Below, in pieces: positions 1 to 5,217 of a stretch of DNA of 6,453 bases. Origin of the DNA: JBGPYM01 sp041493205 (GTDB lineage Bacteria; Bacteroidota; Ignavibacteria; UBA10030; UBA6906); contig JBGPYM010000189.1 of assembly GCA_041493205.1 (NCBI GenBank), positions 1 to 6,453 of the forward strand, read 5' to 3'. The notes under the pieces were generated by a model, which saw only the letters and a list, made by a program, of their open reading frames with translations, was not told the DNA's origin and did not search any database. Within the stretch, counting starts at the first letter, position 1, and each line of letters starts with the position of its first letter. Made by a program: the position numbers and the translations under genes.

Positions 1-539
1 CGCGCCCCGATTATAAAGGAGCGATCGAGTCGTACAACGGAGCCCAGTCGGGTGTGACGGTCGCCCGCAGCGGGTATCTCCCCTCCGTGAGCGCGTTCGC
101 GGGGTACAATCTTACGAGCGATGAGCTGCGCACCCTGTCGGACAATAAGACCATGAACTGGGGACTCAGCCTGCGCTGGAATCTGTTCGATGGCTTTCAG
201 ACCAACAGCTCCATTCAGTCGGCGATCGCGACCCGCCGGAATGCGGAAATCAGCCTGACCCAGGCGGAGCGGGACATCAATGCGCAGATGAAGAAAGCCC
301 TCCTGGATCTCGAAGCCGCCCGGAAACAGTATGAGGTGAGCCAGAAGGCGCTCGTGTCCGCCGGCGAAGATCTCAAAATCGCCGAGGAACGGTACAATCT
401 TGGCGCAGGAACGCTGCTCGACATGCTCGTTGCCAACGCGAACCTTGTCTCCGCGCAGGCGAACTCGGTCAATGCAGTGTACAACTATATCACCGCGCAC
501 CGGAATCTCGAATACACGCTCGGCGAGCGTACATACTAA
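1..539 (+). CDS. TolC-family outer-membrane efflux protein, C-terminal part (5' end outside window)
   Basis: This is the C-terminal 178 residues of an outer-membrane factor of the TolC/OEP family, the trimeric channel that carries exported substrate across the periplasm and outer membrane. The frame is open from base 3 (first residues RPDYKGAIES) to the TAA at 537-539. The GTG at 54 is therefore an internal codon and not the start. Visible family marks are the RPDYKGAIE...VARSGYLPSVSAFAGY block leading into a beta strand, a second amphipathic strand LSLRWNLFDGFQ, and then long alpha-helical coiled-coil stretches rich in Ala, Gln and Glu. These include AEERYNLGAGTLLDMLVANA, the typical OEP pattern of RY..G followed by a conserved helix. 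The protein ends soon after, at LGERTY, without a long tail. What is present matches the second OEP repeat; the first repeat and the signal peptide must lie upstream. It sits 49 bases ahead of the adaptor gene, so co-transcription is likely. The family call is secure; the substrate is unknown. Confidence 0.93.
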   Translation, partial: RPDYKGAIESYNGAQSGVTVARSGYLPSVSAFAGYNLTSDELRTLSDNKTMNWGLSLRWNLFDGFQTNSSIQSAIATRRNAEISLTQAERDINAQMKKALLDLEAARKQYEVSQKALVSAGEDLKIAEERYNLGAGTLLDMLVANANLVSAQANSVNAVYNYITAHRNLEYTLGERTY

Positions 540-572
540 TCACACAGAATTGTTCGCACACTCCACCATTAT

Positions 573-580
573 AAAAGGAG
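573..580 (+). promoter_or_regulatory. Shine-Dalgarno site of the adaptor gene
   Basis: AAAAGGAG lies 8 bases before the ATG at 589. It decides the adaptor start: the frame stays open upstream to an ATG at 400, but that stretch overlaps the TolC-like gene, encodes residues unlike any adaptor, and would bury the membrane anchor. The start at 589 gives a normal basic N-terminus followed by a membrane helix. Confidence 0.85.
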
Positions 581-588
581 CAACGGGA

Positions 589-1854
589 ATGGCAACCAAC
601 GGGAAGAAGTCCAGAAAAAAGCTGATCATCTTTTCGGTGATCGGACTGGTCCTGCTCGTGCTCGGTTTGGTCCTGTTCCTCGGCAGTAAGAAGGAACCGA
701 TCCTTCCGGTCCAGGTCGAGAAAGTGAAGTCACGCACGCTGACACAGGTGGTGACGGCCACCGGCAAGATCCAGCCGGAAGTGCAGGTCAAGATTTCGCC
801 CGAGGTGAGCGGCGAGATCGTGTTGCTTCCGGTCAAGGAAGGACAGCGCGTGAAGAAGGGCGACCTCCTGATGAAAATCAAGCCCGACGTCTACATCGCG
901 CAGCGGGATCAGTGGGCGGCAGGATTGCAGCAGACCAAGGCCCAGCTGACCAAGGCCGATGCGGAATTCAAGAGGGTGAAGAGCCTCTCCGACAAGGGTA
1001 TGGTGTCGACGTCGGAGTACGATCAGGCCAAGGCTGCATTCGAATCCGCCAAGGCGGCGTATGCGCAGGCGGAGGCATCGCTGAACCAGGCGAACGAAAG
1101 CCTGCGGAAGACCACCATCGTCTCCCCGATGGACGGCACCGTCAGCCAGCTCAATTCGGAACTCGGGGAACGGGTGCTCGGAACGAATCAGTTCCAGGGG
1201 ACCGATGTCATGACCATCGCCGATCTCTCGCGCATGGAAGCCAGAATCGACGTCAGCGAGACGGACGTCATTCTTGTTTCGATCGGGGACACGGCCCGTA
1301 TTTCGATCGACGCCTTTCCGAACAGGAAGGTGAACGCCATCGTCTATGAAATCGCGAACACGGCCCGCTCCACGGGTCTCGGCACGCAGGAAGAGGTCAC
1401 GAATTTCCAGGTGAAAATCCGGATCGTCGACAGCGGTTTGATCCTCCGGCCCGGGATGTCCATGACGGCGGACGTCGAAACGGAAACGAAGACCAACGTC
1501 CTTTCGGTCCCGGTACAGTGCGTGACGACGCGCGCCCCCAAGATGGAAATGAAGGAAGGCCAGGGAGACGGGCAGCGCGGGGCAGTGCTTGCCTCCAACA
1601 ACGGGAAGCCGAAGCAGGATAACAAGCCGCGCGAAATTGTCTTCGTCGTCGAGAATGGCGTGGCAAAGGCAATGCCGGTGAAACGGGGCATCAGCAGCGA
1701 CCAGTTCGTCGAGATCACCGAAGGGCTCTCCGACGGCGCGGACGTCGTTTCGGGAAGCTACAAGGCCATCAACCGCGAGCTCGAAGACGGAGCAAAGGTT
1801 CGTATCGAGGAGGCCCACAAACCAGGCGGGCCGCCTGAAGGTAAGGCATCCTGA
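589..1854 (+). CDS. Periplasmic adaptor (membrane fusion protein), MacA/HlyD/RND-MFP family
   Basis: This 421-residue adaptor links an inner-membrane ABC permease to a TolC-type channel. A lysine-rich N-terminus (KKSRKK) precedes one membrane helix at about residues 12-31, with no lipobox cysteine, so it is anchored in the inner membrane and faces the periplasm. Domains in order are: first half of the biotinyl-lipoyl domain (about 65-100, with ISPEVSGEI and VKEGQRVKKGDLL); alpha-helical hairpin (about 103-172, Ala/Lys/Gln-rich coiled coil); second lipoyl half (about 174-212, with IVSPMDGTVSQL); beta-barrel (about 215-300); and a membrane-proximal domain (about 303-405, with IVFVVENGVAKAMPVKRG). 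Near the hairpin tip, R129, L133 and S140 form an exact RxxxLxxxxxxS motif, known in adaptors that dock onto TolC. A hydrophilic, probably disordered insert at about 312-347 interrupts the membrane-proximal domain. The C-terminus is a Pro/Gly-rich tail. Its place between a TolC-like gene and an ABC ATPase supports a MacA-like role over an RND-pump role. Family is certain; MacA-type assignment is inferred from context. Confidence 0.93.
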   Translation: MATNGKKSRKKLIIFSVIGLVLLVLGLVLFLGSKKEPILPVQVEKVKSRTLTQVVTATGKIQPEVQVKISPEVSGEIVLLPVKEGQRVKKGDLLMKIKPDVYIAQRDQWAAGLQQTKAQLTKADAEFKRVKSLSDKGMVSTSEYDQAKAAFESAKAAYAQAEASLNQANESLRKTTIVSPMDGTVSQLNSELGERVLGTNQFQGTDVMTIADLSRMEARIDVSETDVILVSIGDTARISIDAFPNRKVNAIVYEIANTARSTGLGTQEEVTNFQVKIRIVDSGLILRPGMSMTADVETETKTNVLSVPVQCVTTRAPKMEMKEGQGDGQRGAVLASNNGKPKQDNKPREIVFVVENGVAKAMPVKRGISSDQFVEITEGLSDGADVVSGSYKAINRELEDGAKVRIEEAHKPGGPPEGKAS

Positions 1855-1882
1855 TCTCCCGCACCGACGAAGGAAAACGAAC

Positions 1883-2602
1883 ATGAATGTCATCGAGCTG
1901 AACGCGATCGTCAAGACGTACGACATGGGAGGGGCGGAGCAGGTCATGGCGCTCCAGGGCGTCTCCCTGAACATCAAGAAGAACGAATATGTCGCCATCA
2001 TGGGCCCGTCCGGCTCGGGGAAGTCCACGCTGATGAATATCATCGGCTGCCTGGATACTCCGACCTCCGGTCAGTATCTGTTCAACGGGCTCAATGTGAG
2101 CGATATGAATGACAACGATCTCGCCAAGATCCGCAACAGGGAGATCGGGTTTGTATTTCAGACGTTTAACCTGCTCGCCCGCTCCGACTCTCTCCACAAT
2201 GTCGAGCTGCCGCTGATCTACGCCGGCGTGCCGTCGTCGGAGCGGAAACGCCGCGCGCAGGAGACCCTGGCGAACGTCCAACTGGGGGACCGCTCGCACC
2301 ACAAACCGAACGAGCTCTCGGGCGGCCAGCGCCAGCGTGTCGCGATCGCCCGGGCACTGGTGACGAAACCCTCGATCATCCTTGCCGATGAGCCGACCGG
2401 CAACCTCGACTCGAAGACGGGCGAGGAAATCATGATGCTGTTTGAAGACCTGCACAAGGCCGGCAATACCATCATCCTCGTGACGCACGAAGCGGAAATT
2501 GCGGAACATGCCTACCGGACTATCCGGCTCCGGGACGGCAAGGTAGAGAGCGACGAAATCGTGACCAAACGCCGGGTGTACCAGCGCGCACACGCATCCT
2601 GA
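1883..2602 (+). CDS. ABC transporter ATP-binding protein, MacB/LolD/YknY type
   Basis: This 239-residue nucleotide-binding subunit hydrolyses ATP on the cytoplasmic face of the inner membrane and powers the permeases encoded just downstream. All ABC motifs are present and intact: Walker A GPSGSGKST (residues 41-49), Q-loop Q93 in VFQTFNLL, signature LSGGQ (145-149), Walker B IILADE (165-170, catalytic E170), D-loop GNLD (173-176) and switch histidine H202 in LVTH. The block VFQTFNLLARSDSLHNVELP is typical of the MacB/LolD/FtsE-like group (mechanotransmission ABC systems). The C-terminus runs only about 20 residues past the GK of LRDGK, so there is no fused membrane domain. This differs from E. 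coli MacB, where ATPase and permease are one chain, and resembles the split YknY/YknZ or LolD/LolCE layouts. The start at 1883 has GAAGGA 8 bases upstream and lies 28 bases after the adaptor stop. LolD-like lipoprotein sorting is less likely because TolC and adaptor genes adjoin. Confidence 0.96.
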   Translation: MNVIELNAIVKTYDMGGAEQVMALQGVSLNIKKNEYVAIMGPSGSGKSTLMNIIGCLDTPTSGQYLFNGLNVSDMNDNDLAKIRNREIGFVFQTFNLLARSDSLHNVELPLIYAGVPSSERKRRAQETLANVQLGDRSHHKPNELSGGQRQRVAIARALVTKPSIILADEPTGNLDSKTGEEIMMLFEDLHKAGNTIILVTHEAEIAEHAYRTIRLRDGKVESDEIVTKRRVYQRAHAS

Positions 2603-2616
2603 GAGGGAGGAAACCC

Positions 2617-3843
2617 ATGTATTTCCTCACGGAGTTGAAGGAAGGGCTCGCAATCTCGTTCCGCGCGATCCGCGCCAACAAGATGCGGTCGGTGCTCACG
2701 ACGCTCGGTATCGTCATCGGCATCGTGTCCGTGACGCTGATGGCCACGGCGATCGAAGGCGTGAACAGGGCATTTGAACGGAGTGCGGCGGCCTTTGGCA
2801 CGGACGTGCTCTATGTGCAGAAGTTCCCCTGGGTGTCCAACGAGGACTGGGCCACCATCAGGAACCGGCGCAACCTGGAAGTGCCCTACGTCGCGAAGGT
2901 GGAACGCCAGGCGTCCCTGATTGATGCCGTGGCACCGGTCGTGACCACCCGCCGGAGGCTCACGTACAGCATCAATAGTATGGAGGGCGCGATGGTCAGC
3001 GGCACGACGGCCGCGTACCTCTCGACGGCGGGCGTCACGCTGAACGACGGCCGTTTCTTTACGGCGGAAGAATCGAGCGGCGGACGCCCGGTCTGCGCCA
3101 TCGGGGCGGTCGTTGCAGAGAATCTCTTCCCCAACGAGGATCCGATCGGAAAGACCATCAGGGTCGCCGGCTTCCCCTATACGGTCGTGGGCACGTTTGA
3201 AAAGCAGGGCGGACTCTTCGGCGCGTTCACGTCCGACAACAGGGTGTTCGTCCCCCTGTTTTCGTTCCAGACGCATTACGGCGGCCGGCGCAGGGATGTC
3301 ACCATCCAGGTGCGGGTGGCCGACCTGAAACAGATGGAAGACGCGAAAATGGAGCTCGAGGGGATCATGCGCGCGATCCGCCACATCCCCCCCGGGAAAC
3401 CGAACGACTTCAGCATCAACCAGCAGGAAATCCTGACACAGACATTTGCGCCGATCAGCCTGGTGATTGCGACCATCGGGCTGTTCATCACTGGCCTCTC
3501 CCTGTTTGTCGGCGGCATCGGTATCATGAACATCATGTTCGTGTCGGTGACCGAGCGGACCCGGGAGATCGGCATCCGGAAAGCGATCGGGGCGAAACGA
3601 CGTACCATCCTCATCCAGTTCCTGAGCGAAGCTGCGGCGCTCTGCCTCATCGGGGGGATCCTCGGACTCGCGATCGCGTTTCCCCTCAGCCTGATCGTCG
3701 ACCAGGTCCTGCCGACGGCGATGCCGCTGTCGGTGGTGTTTATCTCCATTATCATCTCGCTGGTGGTCGGGGTGATCTCCGGTTTCCTCCCCGCATACCG
3801 CGCGGCGCGGATGGATCCTGTGGAGGCCCTGCGCTATGAGTAA
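2617..3843 (+). CDS. MacB/FtsX-family ABC permease 1
   Basis: This 408-residue inner-membrane permease has the MacB topology. A short cytoplasmic N-terminal amphipathic stretch (SFRAIRANKMRSVLTTLG) leads into membrane helix 1 at about 25-45. A large periplasmic MacB_PCD-like domain follows at about 48-275. Three C-terminal membrane helices lie at about 280-308, 332-362 and 370-394. The cytoplasmic loop after helix 2, VSVTERTREIGIRKAIGAKR (309-328), is the FtsX-domain hallmark that contacts the ATPase. The end, AARMDPVEALRYE, is the usual family C-terminus. It starts 14 bases after the ATPase stop, with GGAGG 6 bases before its ATG, so it is almost surely co-translated with the ATPase. It is the most divergent of the three permeases here: its periplasmic domain matches the other two only in patches, such as QKF...RNRRN, the glycine-rich GGLFG loop and PIGKTIRV. 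Substrate is unknown. Confidence 0.94.
   Translation: MYFLTELKEGLAISFRAIRANKMRSVLTTLGIVIGIVSVTLMATAIEGVNRAFERSAAAFGTDVLYVQKFPWVSNEDWATIRNRRNLEVPYVAKVERQASLIDAVAPVVTTRRRLTYSINSMEGAMVSGTTAAYLSTAGVTLNDGRFFTAEESSGGRPVCAIGAVVAENLFPNEDPIGKTIRVAGFPYTVVGTFEKQGGLFGAFTSDNRVFVPLFSFQTHYGGRRRDVTIQVRVADLKQMEDAKMELEGIMRAIRHIPPGKPNDFSINQQEILTQTFAPISLVIATIGLFITGLSLFVGGIGIMNIMFVSVTERTREIGIRKAIGAKRRTILIQFLSEAAALCLIGGILGLAIAFPLSLIVDQVLPTAMPLSVVFISIIISLVVGVISGFLPAYRAARMDPVEALRYE
3822..3826 (+). promoter_or_regulatory. Shine-Dalgarno site of permease 2, embedded in permease 1 coding sequence
   Basis: GGAGG lies 9 bases before the ATG at 3836 and is read within the final codons of permease 1 (Val-Glu-Ala). Together with the 8-base gene overlap it supports the start at 3836 and suggests translational coupling between the two permeases. 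Confidence 0.7.
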
Positions 3844-5089
3844 AATCGTTCTGCGGTGGGACAACCTCCGTGAAAGCCTCATCATGGCACTCTCCGCGAT
3901 CCGGGGAAGCAAGCTCCGGTCGGTGCTCACCCTCCTGGGTGTCGCGGTCGGCGTCTTCTCGATCATCTCGGTGATGACCGCCGTCGGTGTGCTGCGGAAC
4001 AGCATTGAGGAAGGGATCACCCAGCTCGGCGCGAACACCTTCCAGATGCAGAAATTCCCCGCGGGGTTCGGCGGGAATAACCGCGGCCAGTTTCGCAACC
4101 GGAAGAATATCACGTATGAGCAGGCCCTCATGGTGCGCGACCGGGCAACGCTGGCGGAGGCGGTCGGCATTGAGGGATGGCGGTTCGGCAGGCTCATCCA
4201 GTGGGGCGGCAACAAGACGAATCCCAATGTGTTCGTTGCGGGCGAAAACCCGGACGGGATCGCTACCAACGACTGGGTGATCGAGCGCGGACGAACGCTG
4301 TCACCCACGGATCTGGAAATGACCCGGCCGGTCATCATCCTCGGAAAACCGGTGGTGGAGAAGCTCTTTCCCCCCTATGTCGACCCGATCGGCGAATCCG
4401 TCCGCATCGACGGCGCGATCTACCAGGTCATCGGCACGCTGGAGTCCAAAGGCGGGGCGCTCGGCGGGAACCAGGACAACCTCGTGATCATCCCTATAAC
4501 GACCTTCTTCCAGAAATACGGAAAGGACGACGTCGACATTCATATCATGGTGAAAGCCCTCAACCGGGAAGTGATGGACGACGCGATCGAACAGTCCCGG
4601 ATGATCCTCCGGGCCGCGCGCAACGTGGCGCCGGGCGCAGAGGATGACTTCGGCTACTTCTCAAACGATTCGCTCGTGAAGGAATTCAATGAGTTCACCC
4701 TCTACCTCCGCCTGGGCGTCCTGCTGATCAGTTCCATCTCCCTGCTCGCCGCGGGCGTGGGGATCATGAACATCATGCTCGTGTCGGTGACCGAACGGAC
4801 GAAGGAGATCGGCGTCCGCAAGTCGATCGGTGCGCAGAAGCGCGACATTCTGTCGCAGTTCATGATCGAGGCGGTCATCCTCTGTCAGATCGGCGGTATC
4901 ATCGGCATTGTTCTCGGCGTGCTGGGCGGGAATGTCGTCGGCATCCTCCTGGAGGTCCCCGCTGTCATCCCGTGGGAATGGGTCGGCATCGGTCTCCTCA
5001 CATGCTCGGTGGTGGGGTTTGTGTTCGGCGTCTATCCTGCCTGGAAGGCCGCCAACCTCGATCCGATCGAGGCGCTCCGGTTCGAGTAA
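3836..5089 (+). CDS. MacB/FtsX-family ABC permease 2
   Basis: This 417-residue permease has the same plan as permease 1. An N-terminal motif (ALSAIRGSKLRSVLTLLG) precedes membrane helix 1 (about 28-50). A periplasmic MacB_PCD-like domain spans about 53-285. Membrane helices 2-4 lie at about 289-316, 342-373 and 380-402. The coupling loop VSVTERTKEIGVRKSIGAQK is at 317-336 and the C-terminus is AANLDPIEALRFE. The periplasmic domain carries QKF, then FRNRKNITYEQA (86-97), PIGESVRIDGAIYQVIG and a glycine-rich KGGALGG loop. The gene starts inside the end of permease 1 (8-base overlap), so the two products are probably made together and could pair as a heterodimer over an ATPase dimer. It is much closer to permease 3 than to permease 1. 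In the N-terminal motif, the coupling loop and the C-terminal helices most residues are shared with permease 3. The region around 72-86 and 114-123 differs clearly. The role as transporter subunit is secure; partner choice is inferred. Confidence 0.94.
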   Translation: MSKIVLRWDNLRESLIMALSAIRGSKLRSVLTLLGVAVGVFSIISVMTAVGVLRNSIEEGITQLGANTFQMQKFPAGFGGNNRGQFRNRKNITYEQALMVRDRATLAEAVGIEGWRFGRLIQWGGNKTNPNVFVAGENPDGIATNDWVIERGRTLSPTDLEMTRPVIILGKPVVEKLFPPYVDPIGESVRIDGAIYQVIGTLESKGGALGGNQDNLVIIPITTFFQKYGKDDVDIHIMVKALNREVMDDAIEQSRMILRAARNVAPGAEDDFGYFSNDSLVKEFNEFTLYLRLGVLLISSISLLAAGVGIMNIMLVSVTERTKEIGVRKSIGAQKRDILSQFMIEAVILCQIGGIIGIVLGVLGGNVVGILLEVPAVIPWEWVGIGLLTCSVVGFVFGVYPAWKAANLDPIEALRFE

Positions 5090-5096
5090 GGGTTCG

Positions 5097-5130
5097 ACCG
5101 GCGGCCCGCCTGGGCGGGTCGCCGGTGTTT
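5097..5130 (+). terminator. GC-rich hairpin with short T run, possible terminator or attenuator
   Basis: ACCGGCGGCCCGCC (5097-5110) pairs with GGCGGGTCGCCGGT (5113-5126). The arms are complementary over 14 positions with a single G-T wobble; the innermost pairs must open to make a loop. GTTT (5127-5130) follows, then CCC, so the T run is short. The stem is very strong, but the weak T tract makes an incomplete terminator, an attenuator or an mRNA-stabilising 3' stem equally possible. It begins 8 bases after the permease 2 stop. Confidence 0.5.
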
Positions 5131-5149
5131 CCCGCACGTCGTGCCCGCA

Positions 5150-5180
5150 TTGTAATTCCCCCCGCAATCCCGTATCTTTC
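5150..5180 (+). promoter_or_regulatory. Weak candidate promoter ahead of permease 3 (Bacteroidota-like pattern)
   Basis: TTG at 5150-5152 and TATCTTTC at 5173-5180 are separated by 20 bases. This resembles the Bacteroidota sigma-ABfr pattern TTTG-N19-21-TAnnTTTG with one mismatch in the downstream box. It sits after the hairpin and about 38 bases before the permease 3 start, the right place for a separate promoter. The match is short and could be chance, and the host phylum is not established. Confidence 0.22.
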
Positions 5181-5217
5181 TCATATTCCTTCATCCCATT
5201 CTTCCGGATTTGCATCC

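Larger units (their letters stand above)
5090..5217 (+). other. 128-base intergenic gap between permeases 2 and 3
   Basis: This is the only sizeable gap in the cluster; the other gaps are 49, 28 and 14 bases, and permeases 1 and 2 overlap. Its first half is GC-rich and holds a strong hairpin (5097-5126) and a small perfect palindrome, GCACG-T-CGTGC (5134-5144). Its second half (about 5150-5210) is pyrimidine- and AT-richer than anything nearby and holds a weak promoter candidate. The frame of permease 3 continues open upstream for a while, but no ATG, GTG or TTG codon was found in that frame back to about 5170, and no Shine-Dalgarno site is evident before 5218. Confidence 0.7.

Noticed and set aside
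54..56. GTG at 54 as the start of the TolC-like gene
   Set aside because: The same frame is open to the window edge, and the residues before it (RPDYKGAIESYNGAQSG) belong to the conserved OEP block, so the gene simply begins outside the window.
400..588. N-terminal extension of the adaptor to an ATG at 400
   Set aside because: It would overlap the TolC-like gene by 140 bases and add 63 residues unlike an adaptor. The ATG at 589 has a good Shine-Dalgarno site and gives the expected membrane anchor.
730..2043. Minus-strand open frame of 437 codons over the adaptor gene
   Set aside because: It is antisense to the adaptor and the start of the ATPase, has no family features, and is explained by codon bias.
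2512..4338. Long open frame of 608 codons on the minus strand across the permease genes
   Set aside because: It is antisense to two clearly conserved permease genes, and its translation is rich in Arg, Asp, His and Pro with no recognisable domain. In GC-rich genes with strong third-position bias such antisense frames stay open by chance.
1883..5089. LolCDE lipoprotein-sorting system as an alternative reading of the ATPase and permeases
   Set aside because: The ATPase and permease families are similar, but Lol systems do not use a TolC channel and an HlyD-type adaptor, both of which lie directly upstream here with a docking motif.
5134..5144. Small perfect palindrome GCACG-T-CGTGC as a possible operator
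   Set aside because: It is short and lies in GC-rich DNA where such a repeat can arise by chance. No regulator gene or second copy is visible, so it is noted within the gap but not called as an operator.
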